Shown here piece by piece: positions 8,435 through 17,674 of a DNA stretch of 64,000 nucleotides. The position numbers were made by a program, and so were the translations under genes. The notes beneath the pieces are model-generated. The model was given only the letters and a program-made list of their open reading frames with translations. It was not told where the DNA came from and ran no database searches. Within the stretch, counting starts at the first letter, position 1; the number at the start of each line of letters is the position of its first letter. The stretch is from Sphingopyxis terrae subsp. terrae NBRC 15098 (GTDB lineage Bacteria > Pseudomonadota > Alphaproteobacteria > Sphingomonadales > Sphingomonadaceae), in assembly GCF_001598815.1 (NCBI RefSeq), contig NZ_BCZQ01000003.1, positions 310,001-374,000 on the forward strand, read 5' to 3'.

Positions 8435-8728
8435 ATGGCGGACCCCCGTTCGGCCAGTGATGGGCAGGCGATGAGCCTTGCGAATATCTCGCGGACTCGC
8501 CGTGCGCAGTTGATTGCCGAGTTCGAGGGCGAACTCGGCATCGATCACAAGGCGCGCGCGCGCGCCGCCTATGAAGAAAAGCGCTGGCGCATCATCAAGA
8601 CGATCATCGTGTGGACGATCGCGCTGATGTTCTTCGCGGTTGCCTGCTACAAATTGTGGTTGATGGGCCAGCAGGTCGACAGGCCCTTTTCCGACCTCAA
8701 TCCGATCGACAATATCCTGGGCAAATAG
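8435..8728 (+). CDS. Small single-span membrane protein, unknown function
   Basis: The 97-residue protein has a charged, helical N-terminal half (RTRRAQLIAEFEGELG, then KARARAAYEEKRW) and one transmembrane helix at about residues 53-75 (IIKTIIVWTIALMFFAVACYK). A short tail ends in DNILGK. I do not recognise a family. The in-frame ATG at 8471 is an alternative start. The gene converges on sdhA, with a GC hairpin in the 50-bp gap. Confidence 0.75.
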   Translation: MADPRSASDGQAMSLANISRTRRAQLIAEFEGELGIDHKARARAAYEEKRWRIIKTIIVWTIALMFFAVACYKLWLMGQQVDRPFSDLNPIDNILGK

Positions 8729-8742
8729 GCCGAGCAGCCGAT

Positions 8743-8764
8743 CCGGGCACCCGAAGGCGCCCGG
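8743..8764. terminator. GC-rich hairpin between convergent genes
   Basis: Arms ccgggc (8743-8748) and gcccgg (8759-8764) can pair in the gap between the small membrane-protein gene and sdhA. There is no T-tract on either side, so its action as an intrinsic terminator is uncertain. Confidence 0.35.
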
Positions 8765-8778
8765 TCACAAACGCATCC

Positions 8779-10581
8779 TCAGTAAACGCGCGCCTTCGGC
8801 TTGATATATTCGGCATCGTCGGTCAGCGTATATTCGTGGACCGGGCGGTAATCGAGCGTCACCTTGCCGTCCTTGCCGCCCCAGCCGTCGAACCAGCTGA
8901 TCGTGTGCTTCATCCAGTTCGCATCGTCGCGGTTCGGGAAATCCTCGTGCGCGTGGGCGCCGCGGCTTTCCTTGCGGTTGAACGCCGAATGCATCGTCAC
9001 CGTCGCCTGCGCGATCAGATTGTCGAGCTCGAGCGTTTCGACGAGATCGGTGTTCCAGATCAGGCTGCGGTCGGCGACATGGACGTCGTTCATGCGCTCA
9101 TAGGTCTTGGCAAGCTTGTCCTTGCCCTCGGCCATCAGCTCGTCGGTGCGGAACACCGCCGCATGCTGCGACATCGCGCGCTGCATCTCGGTGCGGATTT
9201 CGGCGGTCGGCGAACTGCCGCTCGCATTGCGGAAATGGTCGAGGCGGCCGAGCGCGAGGTCGGCGCTGTCCTTGGGCAGCGCGGGCTGCGCGGCGCCGGG
9301 CGCGACGATTTCCTTGAGCCGGTGACCGGTCGCGCGTCCGAAGACGACCAGATCGATCAGGCTGTTCGAGCCGAGGCGGTTCGCGCCGTGGACCGACACG
9401 CACGCCGCCTCGCCGACCGCGAACAGGCCGGGGACGACCGCATCGGGGTTGCCGTCCTTCAGCGTCACGACTTCGCCGTGATAGTTACAGGGAATGCCGC
9501 CCATATTGTAATGGACCGTCGGCACGACCGGCAGCGGCTGGCGCGTCAGGTCGACGCCCGCGAAAATCTTGCCGCTTTCGGTGATGCCCGGCAGACGCTC
9601 CGCCAGCACCGCGGGATCGATATGATCGAGGTGCAGGAAGATATGGTCCTTGTGCGGACCGACGCCGCGGCCTTCGCGGATTTCGAGCGCCATCGAACGC
9701 GACACGACGTCGCGCGACGCCAGATCCTTCGCCGACGGGGCATAGCGTTCCATGAAGCGCTCGCCTTCGGAATTGGTCAGATACCCGCCCTCGCCGCGCG
9801 CGCCCTCGGTGATGAGGACACCCGCACCGTAGATGCCGGTCGGGTGAAACTGGACGAACTCCATGTCCTGGAGCGGCAGGCCCGCGCGCAGCACCATCCC
9901 GCCGCCGTCGCCGGTGCAAGTATGTGCCGAGGTCGCGGTGAAATAGCAGCGGCCGTAGCCGCCGGTCGCGAGCACGACCGCTTGGCTGCGGAAGCGGTGG
10001 ATGCTGCCATCCTCCATGCACAGCGCGATCACGCCGCGGCACACGCCGTCTTCCATGATCAGGTCGAGCGCGAAATATTCGATGAAGAAGTCCGCGTCAT
10101 ACTTCAGGCTCTGCTGATAGAGCGCGTGGAGCATCGCGTGGCCGGTGCGGTCGGCGGCGGCGCAGGTCCGCTGCACCGGCGGGCCTTCGCCCATATTCTG
10201 CATATGGCCGCCGAACGGGCGCTGATAGATGGTGCCATTGGCGTTGCGCGAAAAAGGCACGCCGGCATGTTCGAGTTCGTAGACCGCGGCGGGCGCCTCG
10301 CGCACCATATATTCGATCGCGTCCTGATCGCCCAGCCAGTCGGAGCCCTTGACGGTGTCGTACATATGCCACTGCCAATGGTCGGGGCTGTTGTTGCCGA
10401 GGCTGGCGGCGATGCCGCCCTGCGCCGCGACGGTGTGGCTGCGCGTCGGGAACACCTTGGTAATGCAGGCGGTGCGCAGGCCGGCCTCGGCGCTGCCCAT
10501 CGTTGCGCGCAGGCCCGAACCGCCGGCGCCGACGACGACGGTGTCATAGGTGTGGTCGATGATCTTGTAGGCTTCGGTCAT
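8779..10581 (-). CDS. sdhA: Succinate dehydrogenase flavoprotein subunit
   Basis: The 600-residue flavoprotein of complex II oxidises succinate to fumarate. The FAD-binding GAGGSGLRA motif is at the N terminus and the histidyl-FAD segment [10 protein letters not shown] follows. Substrate-site elements include HPTGIYGAG and the C-terminal [25 protein letters not shown] region (first residues [17 protein letters not shown]). I chose the ATG at 10581, giving [13 protein letters not shown] as in homologues. The sdhD stop is one base upstream of this start, so translation is probably coupled. The iron-sulphur subunit gene sdhB does not follow; the next gene is convergent. Confidence 0.96.
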   Translation of the reverse strand: MTEAYKIIDHTYDTVVVGAGGSGLRATMGSAEAGLRTACITKVFPTRSHTVAAQGGIAASLGNNSPDHWQWHMYDTVKGSDWLGDQDAIEYMVREAPAAVYELEHAGVPFSRNANGTIYQRPFGGHMQNMGEGPPVQRTCAAADRTGHAMLHALYQQSLKYDADFFIEYFALDLIMEDGVCRGVIALCMEDGSIHRFRSQAVVLATGGYGRCYFTATSAHTCTGDGGGMVLRAGLPLQDMEFVQFHPTGIYGAGVLITEGARGEGGYLTNSEGERFMERYAPSAKDLASRDVVSRSMALEIREGRGVGPHKDHIFLHLDHIDPAVLAERLPGITESGKIFAGVDLTRQPLPVVPTVHYNMGGIPCNYHGEVVTLKDGNPDAVVPGLFAVGEAACVSVHGANRLGSNSLIDLVVFGRATGHRLKEIVAPGAAQPALPKDSADLALGRLDHFRNASGSSPTAEIRTEMQRAMSQHAAVFRTDELMAEGKDKLAKTYERMNDVHVADRSLIWNTDLVETLELDNLIAQATVTMHSAFNRKESRGAHAHEDFPNRDDANWMKHTISWFDGWGGKDGKVTLDYRPVHEYTLTDDAEYIKPKARVY

Positions 10582-10582
10582 A

Positions 10583-10987
10583 TCACATGCCCCCCGGGCC
10601 GAGCGCGGCGGGCGCCAGCGCGATGCGCACGATCGCGAAAATGCCATAGGCCGCGCCGCCGAACGCATAGAAATTCAACAGGACGATCGACAGCAGACGC
10701 GTCGCTTCGCCATGGACATAATCCTCGATCAGCACCTGCAGGCCGAGGCGCAGGTGCCAGAAGACGCTGACCACGAGCAGGATCAGCGCAAAGGCGACCA
10801 TCGGCTTCGACGCCCACTGCATCAGCGCGGCATGGTCGCCGAGCGGCAAGCGGAGCAGCGAGACGACGAACCAGGTGACGAGCAGCACATTGCCGAGCGC
10901 GGTCAGCCGTTGCTGCAGCCAGTGGCCGGTGCCGTGGTGCGAGGCGCCAAGTCCGCGGACCCGGCCGAGAGGCGTTCCGTTACCCAT
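10583..10987 (-). CDS. sdhD: Succinate dehydrogenase membrane anchor subunit
   Basis: The 134-residue protein has three predicted membrane helices, at about residues 32-49, 64-80 and 105-128. The conserved [17 protein letters not shown] segment gives haem and quinone-site residues. With SdhC it anchors SdhAB to the inner membrane and reduces ubiquinone. It overlaps sdhC by 8 bp and ends one base before sdhA. Confidence 0.92.
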   Translation of the reverse strand: MGNGTPLGRVRGLGASHHGTGHWLQQRLTALGNVLLVTWFVVSLLRLPLGDHAALMQWASKPMVAFALILLVVSVFWHLRLGLQVLIEDYVHGEATRLLSIVLLNFYAFGGAAYGIFAIVRIALAPAALGPGGM

Positions 10988-11423
10988 TGAGCGCCTCCTT
11001 GGCGATATAGAGCCAGGTCGCGGCCGTCGCGAGGATCGCGCCGACGATCACGACGGTCGACCAGAGCTTGTTGGCCTTGAGCTCGTAACCCGCGCCGGTA
11101 TCGAGGACGAAGTGGCGCAGGCCCGAAAACAGATGCTGGAAGAAGGCCCAGGTCAGACCGACGAGCACGATCTTGCCCAGAATATTGGTGACCTGATGCA
11201 CGCTGCCGCCCGCGGGGTCGTGCCAGACGCAGGCGACGAAGGCCGCATAGGCCTCCGGGCCCGCCGCGATCGCGCCGAGCCAGCCGAGGAACATCAGCGC
11301 ACCGACGATGGCCAACCCGTCGCCGCTGACGCGGTGGAAGATCGAGACCGCCATGTGCGGCCCCCATTTATACACCTGGAGGTGCGGCGAGAGCGGACGT
11401 CCGCTCGGTTCTTTGCCAGCCAT
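10980..11423 (-). CDS. sdhC: Succinate dehydrogenase cytochrome b556 subunit
   Basis: The 147-residue protein begins with the family segment RPLSPHLQVYKWGPHMAVSI and the SIFHRVSGDGL motif. A second conserved block, HLFSGLRHFVLDTG, carries the haem-ligand His. Three membrane helices are apparent. This is the first gene of sdhC-sdhD-sdhA, transcribed on the minus strand. The promoter must lie in the 146-bp gap at 11424-11569, where I see no strong recognisable site. Confidence 0.95.
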   Translation of the reverse strand: MAGKEPSGRPLSPHLQVYKWGPHMAVSIFHRVSGDGLAIVGALMFLGWLGAIAAGPEAYAAFVACVWHDPAGGSVHQVTNILGKIVLVGLTWAFFQHLFSGLRHFVLDTGAGYELKANKLWSTVVIVGAILATAATWLYIAKEALNG

Positions 11424-11529
11424 ATCAGCCCCGTTCCGTGACTCTAGTCGGTCGATGGGCGCCGGTTTAGCGCCGCGCGCACGATATGCAATTGCTTAGG
11501 GGGCGATGGAGGCAAGAAATCGCAGGCAC

Positions 11530-11568
11530 CCGGCCCCGGGATCGAAGGATCGTCCGGGACCGGGGCGC
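11530..11568 (-). terminator. Imperfect GC-rich hairpin after the 76-residue membrane-protein gene
   Basis: Just past the stop of the small gene at 11570, minus-strand sequence can fold imperfectly (ccccggtcccgg facing cccggggccggg around 11530-11568). The stem is long and GC-rich, but there is no clear T-tract. Confidence 0.35.
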
Positions 11569-11569
11569 C

Positions 11570-11800
11570 TTATTTGATCTTGTCGCGGTTCGCGTAGAGC
11601 AGCGCCGCAAGCACCGCCGCCGAACCGACACCGATCCCCGCCGCCGTCTTCCAGCCGATCTTCCGGCCGCCTTTCGCCGCCTCCCGGTCGGCCGCCTCGG
11701 TTGCCTCGGCGGCTTCCTTCTGGGCCTGCTGCTCGCGCGCGGCGCGCAGCACTTCATTTTCGTCTTCGTCTTGCGGGGGAGGCGGCACTTGGTCGGTCAT
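11570..11800 (-). CDS. Small tail-anchored protein, unknown function
   Basis: The 76-residue protein has an acidic, Ala/Glu/Gln-rich N-terminal region likely to be helical or coiled (NEVLRAAREQQAQKEAAEAT). One membrane helix follows at about residues 52-68 (TAAGIGVGSAAVLAALLYA), then the short basic tail NRDKIK. The N terminus begins MTDQVPPPPQDEDE. I do not recognise a family. It lies 27 bp downstream of ald on the same strand and may be read through from it. Confidence 0.7.
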   Translation of the reverse strand: MTDQVPPPPQDEDENEVLRAAREQQAQKEAAEATEAADREAAKGGRKIGWKTAAGIGVGSAAVLAALLYANRDKIK

Positions 11801-11827
11801 CGTCTCTCTTGATCCTATGGTCTGGCG

Positions 11828-12943
11828 TCAGGCGAGTGCCTGCTCGACAGGCACATAGTCCGTTCCCACCGCTTCGGCTACGGCTTCGAACGTCACCTTA
11901 CCATTCCATACGTTCAGGCCCTGCGAAAGATGCATATCGCGGCGCAGCGCTTCTTTCCAGCCAAGGTCGGCGATGCGCAGCGCGTGCGGCAGGGTGACAT
12001 TGTTGAGCGCATAGGTGCTCGTGCGCGCGACGGCGCCGGGCATGTTGGCGACCGCATAATGGACGATGCCGTCGACGACATAGGTCGGATCGGCGTGCGT
12101 CGTCGCATGGCTCGTCTCGAAACAGCCGCCCTGGTCGATTGCGACGTCGACCAGCACCGATCCGGGGCGCATCGTCTTCAGCATGTCGCGGGTGACGAGC
12201 TTCGGCGCTTCGGCGCCGGGGATCAGCACCGCGCCGATGACCAGATCGGCCTCGGCGACGCATTCGGCAAGGTTGGCGCGGTTCGAAAAGCGGGTCTTGG
12301 CGCGCGCTTCGAAAAAGGTGCCGACGCGTTCGAGCACTTCGGGATCGCGATCGAGGATCGTGACGTCGGCGCCCAGCCCCGCCGCCATCTGCGCCGCGTT
12401 GAAGCCGACGACGCCGCCGCCGATCACGCAGATTTTGCCCGGCGCCACGCCCGGCACGCCGCCGAGCAGCACGCCGCGGCCGCCATGCGCCTTTTCGAGC
12501 GCGGTCGCGCCGGCCTGGATCGACATGCGCCCCGCGACCTGGCTCATCGGCTTGAGGAGCGGCAGGCCGCCGTGCGGGGAGGTCACGGTTTCATAGGCGA
12601 TGCACACCGCGCCCGATTTCATCAGATCGCGCGTTTGCTCGGGGTCGGGCGCAAGGTGGAGATAGGTATAGAGAATCTGGCCTTCGCGCAGCATCGCGCG
12701 CTCGACCGCCTGCGGCTCCTTGACCTTCACGACCATTTCGCAGGTCGCGAAAATTTCTTCGGCGCTGTCGACGATCTCGGCGCCCGCCTCGACATAGAAG
12801 CGGTCGTGCGCGCCGATGCCTTCGCCCGCGCCGGTCTGGACCAGCACGCGGTGACCGTGCGCCACCAGTTCGCGGGCGCTCTCGGGCGTCAGGCCGACGC
12901 GATATTCGTGATTCTTGATTTCCTTGGGGGTGCCGATGATCAT
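11828..12943 (-). CDS. ald: Alanine dehydrogenase
   Basis: The 371-residue enzyme interconverts L-alanine and pyruvate plus ammonia with NAD. It opens with [20 protein letters not shown], a strong family signature. The NAD-binding motif is [22 protein letters not shown], beginning near residue 170. The length equals the family norm. It is divergent from an Lrp/AsnC regulator across a 158-bp gap with dyads, the standard arrangement for alanine catabolism. Induction by alanine through that regulator is inferred. Confidence 0.96.
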   Translation of the reverse strand: MIIGTPKEIKNHEYRVGLTPESARELVAHGHRVLVQTGAGEGIGAHDRFYVEAGAEIVDSAEEIFATCEMVVKVKEPQAVERAMLREGQILYTYLHLAPDPEQTRDLMKSGAVCIAYETVTSPHGGLPLLKPMSQVAGRMSIQAGATALEKAHGGRGVLLGGVPGVAPGKICVIGGGVVGFNAAQMAAGLGADVTILDRDPEVLERVGTFFEARAKTRFSNRANLAECVAEADLVIGAVLIPGAEAPKLVTRDMLKTMRPGSVLVDVAIDQGGCFETSHATTHADPTYVVDGIVHYAVANMPGAVARTSTYALNNVTLPHALRIADLGWKEALRRDMHLSQGLNVWNGKVTFEAVAEAVGTDYVPVEQALA

Positions 12944-13028
12944 CCTGTCTCTCCGATTTGCGGGGCCGGACGCGCATTATTTCGCCTATCCGAAGCCTTC
13001 GGGCAAACATAACAGCGGATCGCCGGGA

Positions 13029-13080
13029 TTTGCTTGCAAACTATCGTTCGCATGACGATAAATACGCAATATTTTTGCGT
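13029..13080. promoter_or_regulatory. Dyad operators between ald and the Lrp-type regulator gene
   Basis: Two dyads lie in the divergent gap. ACGCAA-TATTT-TTGCGT (13064-13080) is a perfect 6-bp inverted repeat with an AT-rich centre, the general shape of an Lrp-family site. TTTGC-TT-GCAAA (13029-13040) is a second, smaller one. Their placement fits autoregulation of the regulator gene and control of ald. Confidence 0.6.
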
Positions 13081-13101
13081 CATTCTGGATGAACACGCGA
13101 C

Positions 13102-13575
13102 ATGATCGATCGAATCGATGCAAAGCTGCTCAACCTGTTGCAGCGCGAGGGGCCAAAACCCGTCGCCGAACTCGGCGAACGGGTCGGACTTTCGGCCTCC
13201 GCCTGCCATCGCCGCATCCGCGCGATGGAGGCGGCAGGGATCATCACCGGCTATGCCGCGCGCATCGCCCCCGACACGATCGGCCTGGGGCTCGACGTGT
13301 TCGTCGACATCAGCCTGACCTCGCAGAGCGAAGAGGCGCTCACCGCCTTCGAAAGCGCGGTCAAAAGTTTCGACGAAATCCTCGAATGCCAATTGCTGTC
13401 AGGCGCGTCCGACTATCGGCTGCGTGTCGCCGCGCGCAATGTCGCCGATTTCGACCGGCTGCACCGTCATTGCCTGTCGCGCCTTCCCGGCGTTGCCGCG
13501 ATGCACAGCGCCTTTGCCCTGCGCACGATCAAGGGCTTCGAAGGCTATCCCGTCCAGCCCACCGAGCGGCGCTGA
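13102..13575 (+). CDS. Lrp/AsnC family transcriptional regulator
   Basis: The 157-residue protein has an N-terminal AsnC-type helix-turn-helix (residues 1-60, with [20 protein letters not shown] as the HTH). A C-terminal RAM ligand-binding domain follows, with the conserved [12 protein letters not shown]. It most likely senses alanine or another amino acid and controls the divergent ald gene, inferred from gene position and the dyads between them. The ATG at 13102 follows the intergenic operator by 21 bp. Confidence 0.92.
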   Translation: MIDRIDAKLLNLLQREGPKPVAELGERVGLSASACHRRIRAMEAAGIITGYAARIAPDTIGLGLDVFVDISLTSQSEEALTAFESAVKSFDEILECQLLSGASDYRLRVAARNVADFDRLHRHCLSRLPGVAAMHSAFALRTIKGFEGYPVQPTERR

Positions 13576-13598
13576 CCCCGCGATACCGGCCGCGCTGG

Positions 13599-13613
13599 TT
13601 AACGGTGAATTTA
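13599..13613 (+). promoter_or_regulatory. Near-consensus CtrA-type box
   Basis: TTAA-N7-TTTA (13599-13613) differs by one base from the CtrA full site TTAA-N7-TTAA. It lies about 90 bp before the chemoreceptor gene. Chemotaxis genes are often in the CtrA regulon of alphaproteobacteria, which makes the site plausible but unproven. Confidence 0.35.
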
Positions 13614-13702
13614 CCAATTTCCTTCCATATCCGGCAGACGCAGTTTGGGATGATGGCGGGCGACAGACCTGCGCGTCCCGGGGTCGGCAAGGGAACAGGA
13701 TC

Positions 13703-15055
13703 ATGGTGAAGGAAAATCCGATTCATAAGCAGCAAATCGAGCCCGTTCTGATGGCCGATCGCTTCCCGACCTATGACCTCGACGGCCGGCTCGCCGCCGA
13801 CGGTGCCGAAGTGCACATGATCCTGTCGGGGCTGGAGACGCAGCTGGCGACCGCCTATTGGGATGCCTTCAACGCGCTCCCCATCGTCACCCGCAAGATC
13901 GAGGGCGAACTGCTCGAATCCTATATTCGCGGCAGCGCGCGGCACATGCAGACCAAATATGCCGACGCCGGGGGGCAGGAGGCCGCGACCATCGCGTGCC
14001 AGAACACCCACATGGCGCTGCGCGTCGGCCTGCCGATCGCGACCGTGCTGTCGTGCATCGGCGAAAGCCACAAGCTCGCCATCCATTATGTGATCGAGGC
14101 GTGCGCCGGCGACACGGCGCGCCAGACGCGCCTGACCGCAGCGATCAACCGTCTCGCGCTGCTCGAAATGGATATCATGCTCGCCTATGCCGAAAAGCTC
14201 GACCGGGCGGCGATCTCGCAGGAGCGACAGGCGCTGGCGAGCGATTTCGACCGCTCGATCGCCTCGCTGGTCCAGGACAGCGACGGGGTGCGCCAGCAAC
14301 TCGCCAAACAGGCCACATCGGCCGATCACGCCGCGCGCGGCATGATCGCCAAGACGAGCGAAGTCGCCGCGGCGTCCGAACAATCGGCGATGGCGATGCG
14401 CGAAGCCGCCTCGACCGCCGCCGGACTGATCCGTGCGATCGAGGATGCCCGCACCGAAGTCGAAGCATCGGCCAGCGTCGCGACGCGCGCCTCCGAACAG
14501 GCGGGCGAAGCGGTGGCCATGTCCGACGCGCTGTCGCGTCACGCCGAATCGATCGAATCCATTCTGGGCCTGATCCGTGAAATTGCGGGCCAGACCAACC
14601 TCCTCGCGCTCAACGCGACGATCGAGGCGGCGCGCGCGGGCGAATCGGGCCGCGGCTTCGCGGTCGTGGCGCAGGAAGTGAAGAGCCTCGCCAACGAAAC
14701 CGCGCGCGCGACCGACGATATTGCGGGCAAGATCACCGCGATCCAGCGGGCAACGCGCGGTTCGGTCGCCGCCAACCAGTCGATCCAGCAGACGATCATC
14801 GAGGTGCAGCAGTCGGCGCAGCGAATTCGCGATGCGATGGACGCGCAGGCGCAGACGGTCACCTCGATCACGGCCGCCGTCGACGAAACCGCGCTCGCCG
14901 CCGATAGCATGTCGTCGACCATCGCCAGCATCCGCAACGATTCGGGCACCGTCGCCAGCGAAATCAGCGTGCTCAGCCAGGAATTTTCCAAGATGGGCGA
15001 GCGGCTGCAGGCGCTGGAAACCGCCGCGAGCGAATTCAGCCGCCGCGTCGCCTGA
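13703..15055 (+). CDS. Globin-coupled methyl-accepting chemotaxis protein (HemAT-like)
   Basis: The 450-residue soluble chemoreceptor has a globin/protoglobin-type sensor at about residues 20-185. The proximal-His region [11 protein letters not shown] puts the haem ligand at H103. A helical linker follows, then an MCP signalling domain whose conserved hairpin tip [20 protein letters not shown] starts near residue 292. No membrane helix is present, so it should sense oxygen or redox state in the cytoplasm and signal to CheA/CheW. I chose ATG 13703 because gggaacagga lies just before it. No che gene is in the window, so it works with a chemotaxis system encoded elsewhere. The canonical W/Y residues after the His are not obvious. 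Confidence 0.88.
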   Translation: MVKENPIHKQQIEPVLMADRFPTYDLDGRLAADGAEVHMILSGLETQLATAYWDAFNALPIVTRKIEGELLESYIRGSARHMQTKYADAGGQEAATIACQNTHMALRVGLPIATVLSCIGESHKLAIHYVIEACAGDTARQTRLTAAINRLALLEMDIMLAYAEKLDRAAISQERQALASDFDRSIASLVQDSDGVRQQLAKQATSADHAARGMIAKTSEVAAASEQSAMAMREAASTAAGLIRAIEDARTEVEASASVATRASEQAGEAVAMSDALSRHAESIESILGLIREIAGQTNLLALNATIEAARAGESGRGFAVVAQEVKSLANETARATDDIAGKITAIQRATRGSVAANQSIQQTIIEVQQSAQRIRDAMDAQAQTVTSITAAVDETALAADSMSSTIASIRNDSGTVASEISVLSQEFSKMGERLQALETAASEFSRRVA

Positions 15056-15106
15056 TCCGTCGCGCCCTGCTTGGCAAGCGGCCCGCCGCTCGCCTAAGGC
15101 GGGGGG

Positions 15107-15814
15107 ATGAAAACCCACATCCTGATTACCGGGGCCAGCCGCGGCATCGGTGCGGCCATCGCCGACGCGCTGGCGACCGACGCGACGAAGGTCGCCGCGC
15201 TGTCGAGCGCCGACGGCGACCTTGGCGACCCTGCGATTCCGGACCAATTATGGGCCAAAAGCCTCGACCGGCTCGACGGCCGGATCGACGTGCTCGTCAA
15301 TAATGCCGGCGTTTTCGAAGCGAATCCGGTCGGTGCCAGCGATGCCGACTGGCTCGAAAGCTGGAACCGGACCCTTCAGATCAACCTGACCGCCGCCGCG
15401 CTACTGTGCCGCCGTGCGGTGCAGCACTGGCAGGCGCGCCGGGCCGCAGGCGTCACGGTCGATGGCCGGATCGTCAATATCGCCAGCCGCGCCGCCTATC
15501 GCGGCGACAGTCCCGCGCATTGGCATTATGCGGCATCGAAGGCGGGCATGGTCGCGATGACCAAGACGATTGCGCGCGGCTATGCCCATGACGGCATCCT
15601 CGCCTTCGCCATTTGCCCCGGCTTCACGATGACCGGCATGGCCGAGGACTATCTCGCCAGCCGGGGCGGCGACACATTGCTCGCCGACATCCCGCTGGGC
15701 CGCGTGGCGAGCCCGGAGGAAATCGCCGAAATGGCGCGCTGGTGCGCGCTCGAAGCGCCGCCGTCGATGACCGGCGCGATCCTCGATGCCAATGGAGCCA
15801 GCTATGTCCGCTAA
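15107..15814 (+). CDS. SDR family oxidoreductase
   Basis: The 235-residue classical short-chain dehydrogenase has the TGASRGIGAAIA cofactor motif at residues 8-19. NNAG follows near residue 66, a Ser in VNIASRAAYRG, and the catalytic YxxxK in HYAASKAG. It is expected to be NAD(P)H-dependent. The substrate is unknown, though the family includes 3-oxoacyl reductases. It overlaps the following metallo-beta-lactamase gene by 11 bp, so the two are probably co-translated. Confidence 0.88.
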   Translation: MKTHILITGASRGIGAAIADALATDATKVAALSSADGDLGDPAIPDQLWAKSLDRLDGRIDVLVNNAGVFEANPVGASDADWLESWNRTLQINLTAAALLCRRAVQHWQARRAAGVTVDGRIVNIASRAAYRGDSPAHWHYAASKAGMVAMTKTIARGYAHDGILAFAICPGFTMTGMAEDYLASRGGDTLLADIPLGRVASPEEIAEMARWCALEAPPSMTGAILDANGASYVR

Positions 15815-16703
15815 AAGTCTTGCCCTTGCCGCCCTGATGCTTGCCGGATGCGCGCCGCAGACGAGCGCTCCGGCCGCGGCGCCGGCCGCGCCGACGGGCA
15901 AGGGGCTCGCCGCCGCCTGCGCCGATCGCGACGGCTGGAGCGATCCCGCGCCGCCGGCGAAGCTGTTCGGCAACACCTATTATGTCGGCACCTGCGGCAT
16001 CACCGCGCTGCTCATCGACGCGCCGGCCGGACCGATCCTGATCGATGCCGCAACCGCCGAAGCGGCGCCCGCGATCCTTGCCAATATCCGCGCGCTGGGA
16101 TTCGATCCCAAACGTATCCGCGCGATCCTGACCAGCCATGAACATTTCGATCATGTCGGCGGCCTCGCGGCGCTGCATGCCGCGACCGGCGCACCGGTGA
16201 TCGCGCTCGCCGACGCCGCGCCGCAGCTCGAAAGCGGAACCCCCGACCCGCGCGATCCGCAGCGCGGCGCCCTCGATAGCTTCACCGGCGTGCCGGTCGC
16301 ACAGCGCCTGCGCGACGGACAGCCGCTCGCCTTTGCCGACATCCGGATCACCGCCTACGCGACCCCCGGCCATACGCCGGGCAGCACGAGCTGGACGTGG
16401 CAATCGTGCGAAGGGTCCGCCTGCCGCACCATCGCCTACGTCGACAGCCTGACCGCCATTTCGGCCGACGGCTACCGCTTCAGCGACCATCCCGACTATG
16501 TCGCGATGCTGCGCGCGACCTTTGCCAGGGTGCCGACGCTGCCGTGCGACATTCTGGTCACCCCGCATCCCGGCGCGAGCAATTTGTTTGCGCGGTTGGC
16601 GGGCGAGGCACCGCTGGCCGGCGCCGATGGCTGCGCCGCTTATGCCGCGGCAGCAGGCAAGCGACTCGACGATCGGCTGGCGAAAGAGGCGGCGACGCGA
16701 TGA
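15804..16703 (+). CDS. Subclass B3-like metallo-beta-lactamase
   Basis: The 299-residue protein has a short leader with a lipobox-like LMLAGC (Cys16), so it is likely exported or lipid-anchored. Zinc ligands of subclass B3 are all present: H112-x-H114-x-D116-H117 in SHEHFDHVGG, H190 in GHTPGST, and H255 in TPHPG. C248 and C277 match the position of the conserved B3 disulphide. It should be a periplasmic MBL-fold hydrolase and may act on beta-lactams; activity is inference because lactonases share the fold. I chose ATG 15804 over 15786 because it directly precedes the leader. It overlaps the SDR gene by 11 bp and prmA by 4 bp. Confidence 0.88.
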   Translation: MSAKSLALAALMLAGCAPQTSAPAAAPAAPTGKGLAAACADRDGWSDPAPPAKLFGNTYYVGTCGITALLIDAPAGPILIDAATAEAAPAILANIRALGFDPKRIRAILTSHEHFDHVGGLAALHAATGAPVIALADAAPQLESGTPDPRDPQRGALDSFTGVPVAQRLRDGQPLAFADIRITAYATPGHTPGSTSWTWQSCEGSACRTIAYVDSLTAISADGYRFSDHPDYVAMLRATFARVPTLPCDILVTPHPGASNLFARLAGEAPLAGADGCAAYAAAAGKRLDDRLAKEAATR

Positions 16704-17671
16704 GTTGGATCGTCTCGCTGCCCTGCACGCGTGCGGAGGCCGAAGCGCTGTCGGGTGAAATCCCTGCGCTGGATGCGGCCCCCGATGCGCCGGTCGTCGT
16801 AACGCGCGAGATCGACGAAGATGCCGGAACTTGGCAACTCGACGCCTATATGGACGACGCGCCAGGCGATGACCTGCTGCGACTGATCCAATCGCTCGCC
16901 CCGAGCGCGAAGGGCATCGCGCCGACCGTCGCCGAATTGCCCGAAGAAGATTGGGTCACGCTGTCGCAGCAGGGTCTCGAACCGGTGCGCGCCGGACGCT
17001 TTTTCGTTCACACCAGCAGCTATGCCGATCGCGTACCGCCGGGCGCGACATCTTTTCTGATCGATGCGAGCCAGGCCTTCGGCACTGGCGGGCACGACAC
17101 CACCGCGGGCTGCCTCGCGATGCTCGACCGCCTCGCCCGCGCGGGCGCCGCGCCGCGCAACATCGCCGACATCGGGACGGGCACCGGCCTGCTCGCCTTC
17201 GCCGCCATGGCACTTTGGCCGCGCGCGCGTGTCATTGCGTCGGACATCGACCCGGCGAGCATATTCGTCACGCGTGACAATGCCGCGATCAACGATGTGC
17301 CACTGGGCCGCGGCGGCGGCCGGCTCGCTCTGGCGGTCGCGCCGGGGACCGACCATCCGGCCATAAGGCACCGGGCGCCCTATGACCTCGTCATCGCCAA
17401 TATTCTCGCCGGGCCGCTCATCACTCTTGCTCCCGACATTGCCGCTGCGACCGCACCCGGCGGCCGCGCCATTCTTGCCGGCCTGATCGCGCGCCAGATG
17501 GATCCCGTACTCGCCGCCTATCGCGCGCACGGCTTTCGCCTGTCCGCGCGCGGCGGCAGCGCGGAATGGCCCTGTCTGCTGCTCACCAAGCGGCGGCGCT
17601 ACGGCTACCGCCGCAAGGAACGCGCCCTGCACCGCGCCAGCCCCTCCGACGCGAGCTTCGGGAGCTGGTGA
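16700..17671 (+). CDS. prmA: Ribosomal protein L11 methyltransferase
   Basis: The 323-residue class I SAM-dependent methyltransferase trimethylates ribosomal protein L11. The SAM motif IADIGTGTGLLAFAA and the PrmA-specific ANILAGPL are intact, preceded by FGTGGHDTTAGCL. ATG 16700 overlaps the lactamase stop (ATGA), so its expression is linked to that gene. The C-terminal tail (YRRKERALHRASPSDASFGSW, given here from its start YRRKERALHR) is longer and more basic than usual. Confidence 0.92.
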   Translation: MSWIVSLPCTRAEAEALSGEIPALDAAPDAPVVVTREIDEDAGTWQLDAYMDDAPGDDLLRLIQSLAPSAKGIAPTVAELPEEDWVTLSQQGLEPVRAGRFFVHTSSYADRVPPGATSFLIDASQAFGTGGHDTTAGCLAMLDRLARAGAAPRNIADIGTGTGLLAFAAMALWPRARVIASDIDPASIFVTRDNAAINDVPLGRGGGRLALAVAPGTDHPAIRHRAPYDLVIANILAGPLITLAPDIAAATAPGGRAILAGLIARQMDPVLAAYRAHGFRLSARGGSAEWPCLLLTKRRRYGYRRKERALHRASPSDASFGSW

Positions 17672-17674
17672 AAT

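Noticed and set aside
8611..10770. A very long open plus-strand frame opposite sdhA and sdhD
   Set aside because: It is antisense to clearly conserved genes. GC-rich codon bias leaves long open frames on the opposite strand, and its translation shows no domain.
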